Below are positions 11,732-23,668 of a stretch of 64,000 bases of DNA, in pieces. Source of the DNA: Marinobacterium stanieri (GTDB taxonomy: Bacteria; Pseudomonadota; Gammaproteobacteria; Pseudomonadales; Balneatricaceae); contig NZ_FTMN01000003.1 in the NCBI RefSeq assembly GCF_900155945.1, forward strand, positions 124,001 to 188,000. Direction: 5' to 3'. The notes under the pieces were generated by a model. It had not been told where the DNA came from, made no database searches, and worked only from the letters and a program-made list of their open reading frames with translations. Within the stretch, counting starts at the first letter, position 1; each line of letters begins with the position of its first letter. The translations under genes and the position numbers were made by a program.

Positions 11732-14332
11732 TTGAGTGCGAATCGCCCCCCCACAGCACCCCCGTTGGCTGAACAGTTGATCAATATTGCCCGGGAAGGT
11801 TCACTGATCATTCTTGTGGGTGCCAACCTGTTACTGTTGTTGGCGTTGTTGGGATATGACCCCAGGGATCCGGGTTGGTCACATCTGGCTTATCAGCCGG
11901 AGGTGGAAAACTTTACAGGTGCTGCTGGTGCCTGGCTGGCTGACAGCGCCATCTCGGCGTTGGGAGTAGGGGCCTACCTGCTGCCGCCGCTCCTTGTCGT
12001 GCCCATCTGGCGCTTTGTGCGCCGCCGCGATACCAGTCTGCTCGACAGTGTGCCCTTTATGATGCTGAGGACACTGGGCGCCGTATTGGGTTTGTTCAGC
12101 GTCTGTGCCCTGGCTTCAATTCATCTGTCGAACGAAGGCCTGCATTATCCCTTTACCGTGGGAGGCCTGGTTGGTGAGGCCATATCCGATTGGGTGGTGA
12201 GCTGGTTCCATGTGGCCGGTGGCAGTGTTTTGCTCTGGACCAGCTTGCTGCTGGGGCTGACCCTGTTTCTGGAAGTCTCCTGGCGCGATGCGCTGGAGCG
12301 ATTGGGCGGCTGGTTGTTGGGTGGCGTGAACAAACTGCGCAACCAGCTACAACGTGCACCCGTCGAATCCTATGATGAGCCCGAGTACGAAACCGAGGCG
12401 CATTACGAAGAATCTGCTGATGAAGCCAAGTCCGGTCGTGATTTCCGCAGTTTCTTCAAGAAAGCGGTGGACCCTGAGTCGGACCAACCTGTGCACCTTT
12501 CTGATGAGCGCATTGAGCCGGTGATGTCACTGGAGGACGAAGTGGCAAGCGTTCAGGCCGAGGCATCCGGTCAGGACTTTTCAAGGGCACAACCTGCGTC
12601 ACGCGCCCAGCCTGCGACTCAACCGCAAACCTCTGCCAAAGCGAAAACGGTGTCAGAACCAAAACAGCCAGAGGCACAGCCCGTGTCGCCCACTGTTGAG
12701 TCCAAAGGCGGTCCTGTCAGCGCTGCAGCGGTAGCCGCTGAAGTGAAGAAAAGCCTCAAAATCGTGCCGCTGTCGGAAACTCATCAGCCGTTGGCAGAAG
12801 AAAACGAGCCCGCTTCAGCGCCACAGCGAAAACAGCTGCCGCGCTTGCCTTCGCTTGAACTGCTGGACCCGCCCTCGCTGCAGCAGGAACCGGGCTATAG
12901 CGAAGATGAGCTTGAGCAGATGTCGCGTCTGCTGGAAACGAAATTGAAAGACTTTGGCGTTGTCGCCGAGGTGGTTGAGGTAAATCCGGGGCCGGTGATT
13001 ACCCGCTTTGAATTGCAGCCGGCGCCGGGTGTGAAAGCAAGCAAGATCTCCAACCTCTCGCGTGACCTGGCTCGTTCCATGGCCGTGATGAGCGTGCGTG
13101 TGGTGGAGGTCATCCCCGGCAAGTCCGTGGTGGGTGTGGAGATTCCGAACGAGGTTCGCCAGACCGTACAGTTGAGCGAAGTCCTCAATGCCAAGCCCTA
13201 TCTGGATGCCTCCTCACGCCTGACACTGGCGCTGGGCAATGATATTGCCGGTAACCCGGTGGTGGCGAACCTGGCCAAAATGCCTCACCTGCTGGTAGCG
13301 GGTACCACCGGCTCCGGTAAGTCGGTTGGTGTGAACGCCATGCTGCTGAGTCTTCTGCTTAAAGCCACGCCGGAAGAGGTGCGCCTGATTCTGGTGGACC
13401 CTAAGATGCTTGAGCTGTCGATCTACGAAGGCATTCCGCACCTGCTGACACCGGTTATCACCGATATGAAAGAAGCCGCCGGTGGCTTGCGCTGGTGTGT
13501 GGCGGAGATGGAACGTCGTTATCGTCTGATGGCGAAAATGGGTGTGCGTAACATCAGCGGCTTTAATGACAAGGTCGTTGCTGCCCAGGAGCGTGGAGAG
13601 CCGATTCCTGACCCGCTGTGGAAGCCGGAAGAACATGGTTATCCGGAAGGGGAGCCGGCTCCTGCATTGGAAGCGCTGCCGTATATCGTCGTTGTGATCG
13701 ATGAGTTTGCCGACATGATGATGATGGTAGGCAAGAAGGTAGAAGAGCTGATTGCCCGTATTGCGCAGAAAGCCCGTGCTGCCGGTATCCATTTGATTCT
13801 GGCGACCCAGCGCCCGTCGGTGGATGTGATCACCGGTCTGATCAAGGCCAACATTCCTACCCGCATTGCGTTCCAGGTATCGTCCAAGATCGACTCCCGT
13901 ACCATTCTGGACCAGGGCGGCGCCGAGAGCCTTCTGGGCTACGGCGATATGCTCTATGTGCCGGCCGGTACCAGCATTCCCAACCGTGTCCATGGCGCCT
14001 TTGTCAGCGATGATGAGGTTCACCGCGTGGTAGAGCAGTGGAAGCTGCTGGGGACGCCGAACTATATAGAAGAGATTCTGTCCGACGGAGGCAGTGACTC
14101 TGGCGGCGGTGGTGACCTGTTCGATGATGAGCAGGACCCGCTCTATGACGAGGCGGTCGCCTTCGTGACTCAGTCTCGCAAGGCGTCCATCTCCAGTGTC
14201 CAGCGCAAACTGAAGATCGGCTATAACCGCGCCGCCCGCATGATTGAATCCATGGAAGCGGCCGGTGTGGTGTCAGAAGCCGGCAGCAATGGTCAGCGCG
14301 AAGTGTTGGCCCCGCCTCCACCCAAGGACTGA
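11732..14332 (+). CDS. ftsK: DNA translocase FtsK
   Basis: Septal double-stranded DNA pump that aligns sister termini and activates XerD at dif. The 866-residue protein has four N-terminal membrane segments within about residues 20-195 and a Pro/Gln/Glu-rich linker (about 210-390) shorter than that of E. coli. The motor domain has Walker A GTTGSGKS near 523-530 and Walker [10 protein letters not shown]. The C-terminal gamma winged helix ([15 protein letters not shown] to the end) reads KOPS sequences. The start is a TTG at 11732 with AAGGA 8 bases upstream. Its target site dif is in this same window (49038-49065). Confidence 0.97.
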   Translation: MSANRPPTAPPLAEQLINIAREGSLIILVGANLLLLLALLGYDPRDPGWSHLAYQPEVENFTGAAGAWLADSAISALGVGAYLLPPLLVVPIWRFVRRRDTSLLDSVPFMMLRTLGAVLGLFSVCALASIHLSNEGLHYPFTVGGLVGEAISDWVVSWFHVAGGSVLLWTSLLLGLTLFLEVSWRDALERLGGWLLGGVNKLRNQLQRAPVESYDEPEYETEAHYEESADEAKSGRDFRSFFKKAVDPESDQPVHLSDERIEPVMSLEDEVASVQAEASGQDFSRAQPASRAQPATQPQTSAKAKTVSEPKQPEAQPVSPTVESKGGPVSAAAVAAEVKKSLKIVPLSETHQPLAEENEPASAPQRKQLPRLPSLELLDPPSLQQEPGYSEDELEQMSRLLETKLKDFGVVAEVVEVNPGPVITRFELQPAPGVKASKISNLSRDLARSMAVMSVRVVEVIPGKSVVGVEIPNEVRQTVQLSEVLNAKPYLDASSRLTLALGNDIAGNPVVANLAKMPHLLVAGTTGSGKSVGVNAMLLSLLLKATPEEVRLILVDPKMLELSIYEGIPHLLTPVITDMKEAAGGLRWCVAEMERRYRLMAKMGVRNISGFNDKVVAAQERGEPIPDPLWKPEEHGYPEGEPAPALEALPYIVVVIDEFADMMMMVGKKVEELIARIAQKARAAGIHLILATQRPSVDVITGLIKANIPTRIAFQVSSKIDSRTILDQGGAESLLGYGDMLYVPAGTSIPNRVHGAFVSDDEVHRVVEQWKLLGTPNYIEEILSDGGSDSGGGGDLFDDEQDPLYDEAVAFVTQSRKASISSVQRKLKIGYNRAARMIESMEAAGVVSEAGSNGQREVLAPPPPKD

Positions 14333-14336
14333 TTTG

Positions 14337-14966
14337 ATGTTGAAACGATTGATTACCAGTACAGCCCTGCTGATGAGCCTGACTGCCCAGGCAGGGCCGG
14401 TTGAAGACCTGGATGCGCTCCTGTCGGGCCATCAGACGGCACAGGCCCGTTTTACCCAGTTCTCCATGAATGAGAGTGGTGGCCGGGCAGAAGAATCAAC
14501 CGGACATTTTGTTGTAGCCAGACCGAACCGTTTTCGCTGGGTTACGGAAACCCCTTTCATGCAGGAAATCGTCAGTGATGGCGATTACATCTGGATTCAC
14601 GACCCTGATCTGGAGCAGGTGACGCGCAAGGCTGCCGACGAGCAGGGTGGCAGCGCCCCGGCCATGATTTTGAACGGCCAAATCAAACAGCTGAGTGAAA
14701 CCTTTGAAATCCGCAAGCTGGATGAAGATACCGGTGGTGTCTCGCTGTTTGAGCTGGTTCCCGTCGATACCGAAAACAGCACCTTTACGCGTATCCGTCT
14801 GCTGTTTGAGCAGGACCGGATCAGCGAATTGTCCATGCAGGATAGCCTGGGGCAGCGCAGCATGCTGACACTGCAGGGACTTGAATATGATGCCGAGTTG
14901 CCTGAAGGAGTGTTTGAATTCACACCACCGGAAGGAACGGACGTTATTCTGGATCAGGGGCTCTGA
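14337..14966 (+). CDS. lolA: outer-membrane lipoprotein carrier protein LolA
   Basis: Periplasmic chaperone that carries lipoproteins from LolCDE to LolB. The 209-residue precursor has a signal peptide [19 protein letters not shown] with likely cleavage after AQA. The body contains [30 protein letters not shown] and [18 protein letters not shown], all typical of LolA. The ATG at 14337 is 4 bases after the ftsK stop; the frame is open further upstream but only inside ftsK. The ftsK-lolA-rarA order is conserved in gammaproteobacteria. Confidence 0.95.
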   Translation: MLKRLITSTALLMSLTAQAGPVEDLDALLSGHQTAQARFTQFSMNESGGRAEESTGHFVVARPNRFRWVTETPFMQEIVSDGDYIWIHDPDLEQVTRKAADEQGGSAPAMILNGQIKQLSETFEIRKLDEDTGGVSLFELVPVDTENSTFTRIRLLFEQDRISELSMQDSLGQRSMLTLQGLEYDAELPEGVFEFTPPEGTDVILDQGL

Positions 14967-16318
14967 TGCAAGACCTGTTTGCCAGCCAGCCCTCTGGCTA
15001 CCAGCCGTTGGCCGCACGTATGCGTCCCACGCGGCTGGATCGGTACATCGGCCAAAGCCATCTGCTGGCTGCAGGTAAGTCCCTGCGTCAGGCGCTTGAA
15101 CAGGGCGCAATCCATTCGATGATTCTCTGGGGACCGCCGGGTGTAGGGAAAACCACGCTGGCCAAGCTGGTAGCGCACCAGGTGGACGCACACTTCATGA
15201 CAGTGTCTGCCGTGTTGGCCGGGGTAAAAGAAATTCGTCAGGCCGTTGATGAGGCACGGCAGGTTAAGGCACAGAGTGGTCGCAAAACCATTCTGTTTGT
15301 GGACGAGGTGCACCGCTTTAATAAATCCCAGCAGGATGCCTTTCTGCCCTATGTGGAAGATGGCACGGTCATCTTTATCGGCGCGACCACCGAGAACCCC
15401 TCATTCGAACTGAATAATGCACTCCTGTCCCGAGCGCGGGTGTATCTGCTGCGTTCGCTTACGCAGGAAGAGCTGGGGCAGGTGATTGAGCAGGCACTGA
15501 GTGACGAAGAGCAGGGCCTGGGGTCGCAACAGCTACAGATACCGCAAGAGATGCGTGATCAGTTAACGCTGGCAGCGGATGGTGATGCCCGCACTGCTCT
15601 GAACCTGCTGGAAATTGCTGCTGACTTGGCGCAAGAGCAGGCAGACGGTACCCGTCAGGTTACCCCTGAGGTGCTGACCGAGGTGCTGCAGGCAGGCGGC
15701 CGTCGCTTCGATAAGGGCGGTGACCACTTCTACGACATGATCTCGGCATTTCACAAGTCGGTGCGCGGCTCCTCACCGGATGGCGCCCTGTACTGGTATT
15801 GTCGCATGCTGGATGGTGGCGCAGACCCGTTGTATGTAGCACGGCGCCTGGTGGCGATCGCTTCCGAGGATATCGGCAACGCAGACCCCCGCGCGATGCA
15901 GGTGGCACTCTCGGCCTGGGATGCGTTTGAGCGCGTAGGTCCATCAGAAGGAGAGCGTGCCATTGCCCAGGCGGCGATTTATTGTGCCTGTGCACCCAAA
16001 AGTAATGCGGTCTATCGTGCGTTCAACCAGTGCCAGACGGATGTACGTCAGGCCGGTTCGTTACCTGTGCCTGAGCATCTGCGCAATGCACCGACCAGCC
16101 TGATGAAGGATCTGGGCTATGGCGCGGAATATCGCTATGCCCATGACGAGCCGGATGCCTATGCCGCCGGCGAGAATTATCTGCCGGAACCGCTTGCCGA
16201 CCAGCATTGGTATGAGCCGGAGCCTCGCGGGCTTGAAATCAAGATCAGGGAAAAGCTGCAGCGCCTGCGCCAGCAGGATGCGCAAAGCAGCAAGCAGCGA
16301 TACAGGAGACGGCGATGA
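14966..16318 (+). CDS. rarA: replication-associated recombination protein A (RarA/MgsA)
   Basis: Clamp-loader-like AAA+ ATPase acting at stalled replication forks. The 450-residue protein has Walker [10 protein letters not shown] at residues 56-64, Walker [10 protein letters not shown], sensor-1 GATTENPSF and the C-terminal tetramerisation region [19 protein letters not shown]. The ATG overlaps the lolA stop by one base (TGATG). Confidence 0.95.
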   Translation: MQDLFASQPSGYQPLAARMRPTRLDRYIGQSHLLAAGKSLRQALEQGAIHSMILWGPPGVGKTTLAKLVAHQVDAHFMTVSAVLAGVKEIRQAVDEARQVKAQSGRKTILFVDEVHRFNKSQQDAFLPYVEDGTVIFIGATTENPSFELNNALLSRARVYLLRSLTQEELGQVIEQALSDEEQGLGSQQLQIPQEMRDQLTLAADGDARTALNLLEIAADLAQEQADGTRQVTPEVLTEVLQAGGRRFDKGGDHFYDMISAFHKSVRGSSPDGALYWYCRMLDGGADPLYVARRLVAIASEDIGNADPRAMQVALSAWDAFERVGPSEGERAIAQAAIYCACAPKSNAVYRAFNQCQTDVRQAGSLPVPEHLRNAPTSLMKDLGYGAEYRYAHDEPDAYAAGENYLPEPLADQHWYEPEPRGLEIKIREKLQRLRQQDAQSSKQRYRRRR

Positions 16319-16686
16319 TGCATTTGGTAGCGGTAGCCCTTGGCGGCGCTGTGGGCGCACTCGGTCGTTACTGGGTTAGCGGCTTGCTGAATAATGCTGA
16401 GCACCGCTTGCCAATGGGAACGCTGAGCGTCAACGTACTGGGGTCGTTTCTGATGGGAGTCTGCTTTGTATTGATTCTGGAGCGCGCCAAACTTTCTCCC
16501 GAATTGAGACCTCTGTTGATGGTGGGCTTTTTGGGCGCATTTACCACCTTCTCCACTTTTTCCCTGGAAACCGTCGCGATGATCGGGGAAGGGCATGTCA
16601 TGTCGGCCCTGATTTATATATTATTGAGCGTTTCATTGTGCATTGCGGCACTTGGTGCCGGATTGTGGTTGACCCGCTTGTTCTGA
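16315..16686 (+). CDS. crcB: fluoride ion channel CrcB/Fluc
   Basis: Small dual-topology membrane protein that exports fluoride as a dimer. The 123-residue protein has four hydrophobic segments and the family motifs [20 protein letters not shown] and [15 protein letters not shown]. The phenylalanines and threonines of that last motif line the pore. It overlaps rarA by 4 bases (ATGA). No fluoride riboswitch could be recognised, as it is internal to an operon. Confidence 0.95.
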   Translation: MMHLVAVALGGAVGALGRYWVSGLLNNAEHRLPMGTLSVNVLGSFLMGVCFVLILERAKLSPELRPLLMVGFLGAFTTFSTFSLETVAMIGEGHVMSALIYILLSVSLCIAALGAGLWLTRLF

Positions 16687-16689
16687 AAT

Positions 16690-16706
16690 CACGTGTATTG
16701 CACGTG
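16690..16706. repeat. small inverted repeat between crcB and serS
   Basis: CACGTG, TATTG, CACGTG: two copies of a 6-bp palindrome that can also pair with each other as a hairpin. It lies 4 bases after the crcB stop and upstream of the serS promoter region. Terminator, operator or chance cannot be told apart. Confidence 0.3.
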
Positions 16707-16724
16707 TTCTGACAACTGTTCTGA

Positions 16725-18020
<1,296 letters not shown>

Positions 18021-18044
18021 GTTCAATTGCCCTGTAGCTGTGAG

Positions 18045-18068
18045 AGCCCCGCCTGTGCGGGGCTTTTT
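18045..18068 (+). terminator. rho-independent terminator of serS
   Basis: Stem AGCCCCGC / GCGGGGCT with a CTGT loop followed by TTTT, 24 bases after the serS stop. Confidence 0.9.
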
Positions 18069-18162
18069 CGTTTAAGGCCTGACCTCGGGCAAGCGGTGTG
18101 CCTGTGCCTCGGGTATACTGGCGCCTGATCGATTGCAGCAAATGCGTGGAAGGAGCAAGGCG

Positions 18163-19371
18163 ATGAAATCGCGGTACGATGTTCTAATAGTAGGCGGCGG
18201 AATGGTCGGGTCTTCATTGGCCTGTGCACTGGGCGGCAGTGGCTTGTCGGTTGCAGTACTGGAGCGCAGTTTGCCTCCGGCATTCAGCGTTGATCAGCCA
18301 CATGATCTGCGTGTTTCGGCGTTGAGCATCGCATCAGAGCGGTTTCTGCGCAATATCGGGGCCTGGGACGGCATCCAGAACCGGCGCAGCTGCCCTTACC
18401 GGCGCATGAAAGTGTGGGAGAGTGATTCCCGTCGAGCAGCAACCGAGTTTGATGCCACCGCGATCGGGTATGACCACCTGGGTCATATTGCCGAGAACCG
18501 CGTGATTCAGTTGGCGTTGCTGGATCGGTTGCGAGATTTCGACAACATTGATCTGATCACTCCAGCCAAAACGACCCGTATTGATTACTCGCCCGGTGCC
18601 ACACTGGTAGAGCTTGAGAGTGGTGAGCAGCTGGTAGGCCGCCTGGTTGTGGCTGCGGATGGTGGTGATTCGCTTGTGCGCCAGGCTGCCGGTATTGGTG
18701 TAACCCAATGGGATTATGACCAGCATGCGCTGGTTGCAGGTGTGACCACAGCCTATCCGCAGCAGGATATTACCTGGCAGCAATTCACCCCGACGGGCCC
18801 TCTGGCGTTCCTGCCCTTGAGTGGAAACAACGCATCCATCGTCTGGTACAACACGCCCAATGAGGTGAAGCGCCTGAAGGCCTTGCCTGATGAAGTGTTC
18901 ATGCAGCAACTGCATCAGACATTCCCCGAGGAGCTGGGGCATCTCACCGAGCTGCAGGGGCGTGGCAGTTTCCCGCTGCGTCGTCAGCATGCACAGTCCT
19001 ACGTTCTCGAGGGGTTGGCGTTGGCTGGTGATGCGGCACACATGATTCATCCATTGGCCGGGCAGGGAGTCAATATCGGTTTGCTGGATGCAGCTGCTCT
19101 GGCCGAAGTGTTGCTTAAGGCGTATGCCGAAGGACACTCGCTTGCTGATCTGCATGTGCTAAAGCAGTACGAGCATCAGCGGCGTCAGCACAACCTGCTG
19201 ATGATGCAGGTAATGGACAGTTTCTATCGTGTCTTCAGCAACGATATCGGCCCGCTGAAATTACTGCGTAATGCAGGTCTGGGGTTGGCTGGGCGGTTGC
19301 CACCGGCTCGGAATCAGGTGATGGCCTTTGCCATGGGATTGAAAGGCAGTCTGCCGACGCTGGCGCAATAA
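18163..19371 (+). CDS. FAD-dependent ubiquinone-biosynthesis-type monooxygenase (UbiF/UbiI/UbiH family)
   Basis: Aromatic-ring flavin hydroxylase of the UbiH/COQ6 family, likely acting in ubiquinone synthesis. The 402-residue protein has the Rossmann motif VGGGMVGSSLACAL at residues 10-23, an internal DG motif (AADGGDSLVRQAAGI) and the second FAD motif GDAAHMIHPLAGQGVNIGLLDAA. The last is closest to UbiF-type enzymes. The start at 18163 is set by AGGAG 8 bases upstream. Ring position (C5, C6 or C1) cannot be decided from sequence alone, so no symbol is given. Confidence 0.85.
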   Translation: MKSRYDVLIVGGGMVGSSLACALGGSGLSVAVLERSLPPAFSVDQPHDLRVSALSIASERFLRNIGAWDGIQNRRSCPYRRMKVWESDSRRAATEFDATAIGYDHLGHIAENRVIQLALLDRLRDFDNIDLITPAKTTRIDYSPGATLVELESGEQLVGRLVVAADGGDSLVRQAAGIGVTQWDYDQHALVAGVTTAYPQQDITWQQFTPTGPLAFLPLSGNNASIVWYNTPNEVKRLKALPDEVFMQQLHQTFPEELGHLTELQGRGSFPLRRQHAQSYVLEGLALAGDAAHMIHPLAGQGVNIGLLDAAALAEVLLKAYAEGHSLADLHVLKQYEHQRRQHNLLMMQVMDSFYRVFSNDIGPLKLLRNAGLGLAGRLPPARNQVMAFAMGLKGSLPTLAQ

Positions 19372-19389
19372 AGGCAGGGCGCATAAACA

Positions 19390-19417
19390 AAATGACCGCC
19401 CCGAGGGGCGGTCATTT
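19390..19417. terminator. bidirectional terminator between the Ubi-type hydroxylase and phasin genes
   Basis: A 12-13 bp near-perfect stem AAATGACCGCCCC / GGGGCGGTCATTT with a minimal loop sits between convergent genes. It has A and T runs at its two ends, so it can work in both directions. Confidence 0.85.
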
Positions 19418-19435
19418 GTTGTAGCTTGAAGAGGA

Positions 19436-19927
19436 TCAGGACGCGGAGGTCGCAGCCGCAGATGATGCGGAGCTGGACTTGCGCGCCGTGGTACGGCTTG
19501 CAGCCGGCTTCTTCGGCTTTTCTTCAGTTGCGGTGTCCAGAGTAGGCATGAACTTGCTCATGTCAAAGCTGGCCATGTCCATGGACGGCATCTCGAACTT
19601 GGGCAGGTCGGTACCGAAGGAAAGCAGGCTTTCCTCGAACAGGGTAGATGCCTGCTCACGTACTTCGTTCAGTGTTGCCAGTTCTTTCTCTGCAACTTCG
19701 CTCCATTTGGATTCCTGAGTTTTCAGGTAATCCATCTGCAGCTGAAAAGCTTCCTTGGGGTCCTTCACTTCAGCCAGGGCCTTAACCTGGGCCAGGCTGG
19801 CGTTAACGCACTCGGTAAAGTACTCGGACTGCAGCGCGAAAATCTTCTCAACCGCTTTCTGGTTGGCTTCAGTCAAAGCGGTTACCGGTTTCATTTTTTC
19901 CTGCATCTCTTTCAACGCGTCGAACAT
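19436..19927 (-). CDS. phasin family protein with Ala/Ser/Lys-rich tail
   Basis: Phasins coat polyhydroxyalkanoate granules. The 163-residue protein is a long amphipathic helix (FDALKEMQEKMKPVTALTEANQKAVEKI, and FALQSEYFTECVNASLAQVKAL) of the Phasin_2 type. A Met/Phe/Asp-rich stretch follows, then a basic low-complexity C-terminus rich in K, A, S and T, like the nucleoid-binding tail of PhaF. The ATG at 19927 has AGG nearby; a GTG three codons upstream is possible. No PHA synthase gene is present here. Confidence 0.85.
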   Translation of the reverse strand: MFDALKEMQEKMKPVTALTEANQKAVEKIFALQSEYFTECVNASLAQVKALAEVKDPKEAFQLQMDYLKTQESKWSEVAEKELATLNEVREQASTLFEESLLSFGTDLPKFEMPSMDMASFDMSKFMPTLDTATEEKPKKPAASRTTARKSSSASSAAATSAS

Positions 19928-20028
19928 GCTTGCCACCTATTATAGTTGTGAGGATCAAACGTCCCTGCTTATGCTGCTATGCAGCACTCCCGTGAAGAAG
20001 CGGGGGTGGCCAGGCCACCCCGGAAGGA

Positions 20029-20418
20029 TCACTTCTTGGCAGTGATATCCATCGGCTTCATGAATTTCTGCAGTTCAGCCATGAACGGCATCTCTTTCAG
20101 GTCTTTCAGCTCGCTCATGTCAGCGACGCTTTTCTCGACCAGACCGGTCAGTTCTTCTTTGGCTTCAACCAGTGCTGCCATCTCTTTCTCGGCAACGTCA
20201 GTCAGCTTGGCTTCAACGTCTTTCAGGTATTTAACCTGCATTTCCAGGGCCTGCTTCGGCTCACGGATTTCAGACAGAGTCTTCATCTGAGTCAGGCTGG
20301 CGTTTACAAAATCAGACACGTAAGAAGACTGCAGAGCGATCAGCTTCTCGGTAGTCTTTTTGTTGATTTCGGCCATATCGACCATCGGCTGCATGGATTC
20401 TTTCATTTTGTCGTACAT
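20029..20418 (-). CDS. phasin family protein
   Basis: Second, shorter phasin of 129 residues, paralogous to the gene downstream. MKESMQPMVDMAEINKKTTEKLIALQSSYVSDFVNASL aligns with the neighbour's TEANQKAVEKIFALQSEYFTECVNASL when read in pieces. It lacks the basic tail. The ATG at 20418 has GAGGTG 8 bases upstream. It is 101 bases upstream of the longer phasin on the same strand, so one granule-associated operon is likely. Its upstream region has TGC-rich dyads (see regulatory entry). Confidence 0.85.
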   Translation of the reverse strand: MYDKMKESMQPMVDMAEINKKTTEKLIALQSSYVSDFVNASLTQMKTLSEIREPKQALEMQVKYLKDVEAKLTDVAEKEMAALVEAKEELTGLVEKSVADMSELKDLKEMPFMAELQKFMKPMDITAKK

Positions 20419-20445
20419 GGTTATCACCTCTTCAATGTGAACATC

Positions 20446-20540
20446 TGCATGCAACAGTTATTGTGCAATGCAACATGGGTTTCACTCTAGTGAACAACGA
20501 ATGACCAGTCAAGCACTTTTTTGTGCGCTGCACAAAAAAG
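20446..20540. promoter_or_regulatory. cluster of TGC-rich dyads upstream of the phasin genes (candidate PhaR-type operators)
   Basis: Three dyad elements lie between the phasin start and the divergent protease: TGCATGCA (20446-20453), TGCAATGCA within TTGTGCAATGCAACA (20461-20475), and TTGTGCGCTGCACAA inside an 11-bp perfect inverted repeat (20516-20540, arms CTTTTTTGTGC and GCACAAAAAAG). The last two share TTGTGC-NN-TGCA. PhaR regulators of phasin genes bind TGC/GCA-type dyads, so repressor operators are a reasonable inference. Confidence 0.45.
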
Positions 20541-20648
20541 ATTAGCCCCCGATTTTAAAGGCCTGCGGATGACTTCACTGCAATGATGATCGGTAATGGT
20601 TACAATGCGGTAAAACACCAAGATTCCGAAAAGGTAGATAGGCAACTC

Positions 20649-23564
20649 ATGCAAGCAGAACAGTGTCATTCCGCATTTCGCTTTATTGGCAACAAAGTGG
20701 TCGATGCTCTGAATGTCGAAGTAGCCGAGTACGAACACAAGGCTACAGGTGCCCGCCATTATCATCTGGCATCCGAGCATGACGAGAACGTATTTCTGGT
20801 CGCCTTCCGTACCGTTCCTGAAGACTCCCGGGGTGTCGCGCATATTCTCGAACATACTGCTCTGTGCGGCAGTGAACGTTTCCCGGTGCGTGATCCCTTT
20901 TTCATGATGACGCGCCGTTCCCTGAACACCTTCATGAATGCCTTCACCAGCAGCGACTGGACTGCGTACCCCTTTGCCAGCCAGAACCGCAAGGACTATT
21001 TCAACCTGCTGGACGTATATCTGGATGCGACCTTCTTCTCCCGTCTGGACCCGCTCGACTTCGCCCAGGAAGGGCACCGTGTCGAATTTGCCGAGGCGGA
21101 CAATCCTGAGTCGGATCTGGTCTTCAAGGGTGTCGTTTACAACGAAATGAAGGGCGCCATGAGCTCACCGGTGTCGACGCTGTGGCAGACCCTGACCAAG
21201 CATCTGTTCCCGACCACGACTTACCACTTTAACAGTGGCGGTGATCCCGAGTGCATCCCGGATCTGACCTACGAAGACCTGCTGGAGTTCTACCGCAGCC
21301 ATTACCACCCCAGTAATGCCGTTTTCATGACCTTCGGTGATATCCCGGTCGAAGAGCTGCATCAGCGATTTGAAGACAATGCACTTTCGCGTTTTGAGCG
21401 CCGTGACGAGGTCATCGAGGTAACCGACGAGAAGCGTTACTTTGCGCCTGTCCGTGTCGAAGAAGCCTATGCGCTGTCTCAGGAAGACCTGAGCAGCAGC
21501 ACGCATCATGTCATGGGCTGGCTGCTGCCGCGCTCTATCGATCTGGATGAGCTGATGCAGGCGCATCTGTTGAGCCGTGTATTGTTGGATAACTCCAGCT
21601 CGCCGCTGCGTGCGGCTCTGGAATCGACCGATTTGGGCAGTGCGCCTTCACCTCTGTGCGGCCTGGAAGATTCCAACCGTGAAATGAGCTTCCTCTGTGG
21701 CCTGGAAGGCAGCGAGCCTGAACATGCCGCTGCGTTTGAGCAACTGGTCATGGATACCCTGGCGCGTGTTGCGGAAGAGGGTGTGCCCATGGATATGGTT
21801 GAAGCTCAGTTGCACCAGCTGGAATTGGCTCAGCGCGAGATCACCGGTGACGGCTATCCCTTTGGGCTGCAGCTCATTTTGGCAGCCATGCCTGCGGCGA
21901 TTCACCGTGGTAATCCTATCGGTGTGCTGGATATTGACCCTGCGTTGGAAAAGTTGCGTGAACTGATCAAGGATCCGGACTTTATTCCGGGGCTGATCCG
22001 ACGCCAGTTGCTGGATAACCCGCATCGAGTGCGCCTGACACTGCGTCCTGATGCTGAACTGTCAAATCGTCGTGATGCGGCTGAGACAGCCCAGCTTGAG
22101 CAGATTAAACAGAGACTGAGCGAAGCCGAGAAGCAGGCCGTGGTTGAACGTGCAGCTGCCCTGGAAGCACGTCAGGAGCAGGTTGACGACGACAGTATTT
22201 TGCCCTGTGTCACGCTGGAAGATGTACCGTCTGAACTGAACCTGCCCACAGCCGCAGAGCTGAGCCAGGGGCCTGCCAACACCACGCTGTTTAATGCCGG
22301 TACCAATGGTCTGGTCTATCAGCAAGTCATTCTGGATCTGCCGCAGCTTGATGAAGACGAGCAGGCGCTGTTGCCTCTGTACACTTACTGCCTGACGGAG
22401 TTGGGTTGTGCCGAGCGTGATTATCGTGAAAACCAGGCTTACCAGAGCCAGGTGACCGGTGGTCTGCATGCCTATACCAGTCTGCGCGGCAGTGTTGGCG
22501 ATGAGCAATCCGTATCAGCCTATCTGGTCATGTCCGGCAAGGCGCTCACCGTAAACAGCGAAAAGCTCACGGCACTGATGGCTGAAACCCTGGATAAGGC
22601 ACGCTTTGATGAGCAGGCCCGCATCCGCGAAATCGTTGCGCAACAACGTGCACGTCGCGAGCAGAGCATCACCGGTTCAGGCCATGCCTTTGCCATGATG
22701 GCCGCTGTATCGGAGCTGGCACCGGTTGCCCAGTTCTCCCACCGTACTCGGGGCCTCGAAGGTGTGCGCCGTATCAAGGCACTGGATAAGCAGGTACAGG
22801 AGCCGGAAGCCCTGCAGGTATTGGCGGCCAAGCTGGCCAGCCTGCACGAGCGTATTCGTCAGGCGCCGCGTCGCTTCCTGCTGGTTGGTGAAGAGGAGCA
22901 TCAGGACGCCATGCTGCAGCAAATGGAGCAGTACTGGCAGGCACCTGCTGCACAGGACTTTGCGCCGCTGGCACTGCCTTCAACCCGAAAGACCGTCAAG
23001 CAGCTGTGGCTCACAAGCACTCAGGTGAACTTCTGCGCCAGCGCCTTCCCGACGGTGACCAGTGGCCACCCGGATGCTGCAGCACTGACCGTGCTGGGCG
23101 ACTTCCTGCGTAATGGTTATCTGCACCGTGCCATTCGCGAGCAGGGTGGTGCCTACGGTGCCGGCGCTGGTCAGGATAATGGTGATGGCGTGTTCCGCTT
23201 CTTCTCATACCGTGACCCGCGCGTTGAAGGCACCCTTGATGACTTCAACAAGGCCGTTGACTGGCTGCTTGGATGTGAAGATGAACCCCAGCGTTTGCAG
23301 GAGGCAATTCTGGGTGTGGTGAGCTCCATGGATAAGCCGGGCTCACCGGCGGGTGAGGCCAAATCCACCTATCACAGCTCTCTGTTTGGTCGTACACCGG
23401 AGGTGCGTCAGGCATTTCGTCAGCAGATCCTGGCGGTAAGCCTGGAAGATCTCAAGCGGGTTGCGCGTACCTACCTGAAGCCTGAATTGGCCAGCGTTGC
23501 GGTTGTGACCAGCCAGAAAACGGCTGAAACGCTTCCGGCAGCATTCGAGCGTATCGAAATCTGA
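20649..23564 (+). CDS. M16C zinc metalloprotease, PreP (presequence protease)-like
   Basis: Large 971-residue single-chain peptidase of the pitrilysin C subfamily, which degrades unfolded peptides inside a closed chamber. The inverted zinc motif HILEH is at residues 65-69 and the third ligand Glu is in YNEMKGAMSS (about 166). The C-terminal half repeats the fold without zinc ligands and contains the substrate-binding AYGAGA segment. The ATG at 20649 gives the usual N-terminus (HSAFRFI); earlier in-frame Mets at 20583 are less likely. Divergent from the phasins. No signal peptide seen, so probably cytosolic. Confidence 0.9.
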   Translation: MQAEQCHSAFRFIGNKVVDALNVEVAEYEHKATGARHYHLASEHDENVFLVAFRTVPEDSRGVAHILEHTALCGSERFPVRDPFFMMTRRSLNTFMNAFTSSDWTAYPFASQNRKDYFNLLDVYLDATFFSRLDPLDFAQEGHRVEFAEADNPESDLVFKGVVYNEMKGAMSSPVSTLWQTLTKHLFPTTTYHFNSGGDPECIPDLTYEDLLEFYRSHYHPSNAVFMTFGDIPVEELHQRFEDNALSRFERRDEVIEVTDEKRYFAPVRVEEAYALSQEDLSSSTHHVMGWLLPRSIDLDELMQAHLLSRVLLDNSSSPLRAALESTDLGSAPSPLCGLEDSNREMSFLCGLEGSEPEHAAAFEQLVMDTLARVAEEGVPMDMVEAQLHQLELAQREITGDGYPFGLQLILAAMPAAIHRGNPIGVLDIDPALEKLRELIKDPDFIPGLIRRQLLDNPHRVRLTLRPDAELSNRRDAAETAQLEQIKQRLSEAEKQAVVERAAALEARQEQVDDDSILPCVTLEDVPSELNLPTAAELSQGPANTTLFNAGTNGLVYQQVILDLPQLDEDEQALLPLYTYCLTELGCAERDYRENQAYQSQVTGGLHAYTSLRGSVGDEQSVSAYLVMSGKALTVNSEKLTALMAETLDKARFDEQARIREIVAQQRARREQSITGSGHAFAMMAAVSELAPVAQFSHRTRGLEGVRRIKALDKQVQEPEALQVLAAKLASLHERIRQAPRRFLLVGEEEHQDAMLQQMEQYWQAPAAQDFAPLALPSTRKTVKQLWLTSTQVNFCASAFPTVTSGHPDAAALTVLGDFLRNGYLHRAIREQGGAYGAGAGQDNGDGVFRFFSYRDPRVEGTLDDFNKAVDWLLGCEDEPQRLQEAILGVVSSMDKPGSPAGEAKSTYHSSLFGRTPEVRQAFRQQILAVSLEDLKRVARTYLKPELASVAVVTSQKTAETLPAAFERIEI

Positions 23565-23583
23565 TTTGAGTCTGTCAGTGTTC

Positions 23584-23612
23584 AAGGCCACCCCAGGGCG
23601 GGTGGCCTTTTT
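23584..23612 (+). terminator. rho-independent terminator of the PreP-like gene
   Basis: Stem AAGGCCACCC / GGGTGGCCTT with a short CAGGGC loop followed by TTTTTG, 20 bases after the stop. Confidence 0.9.
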
Positions 23613-23668
23613 GTTTGCGTTAAGCATGTTTTAACGCACGTTCGGGAGAGCCTGTTGGAGACCATCTT

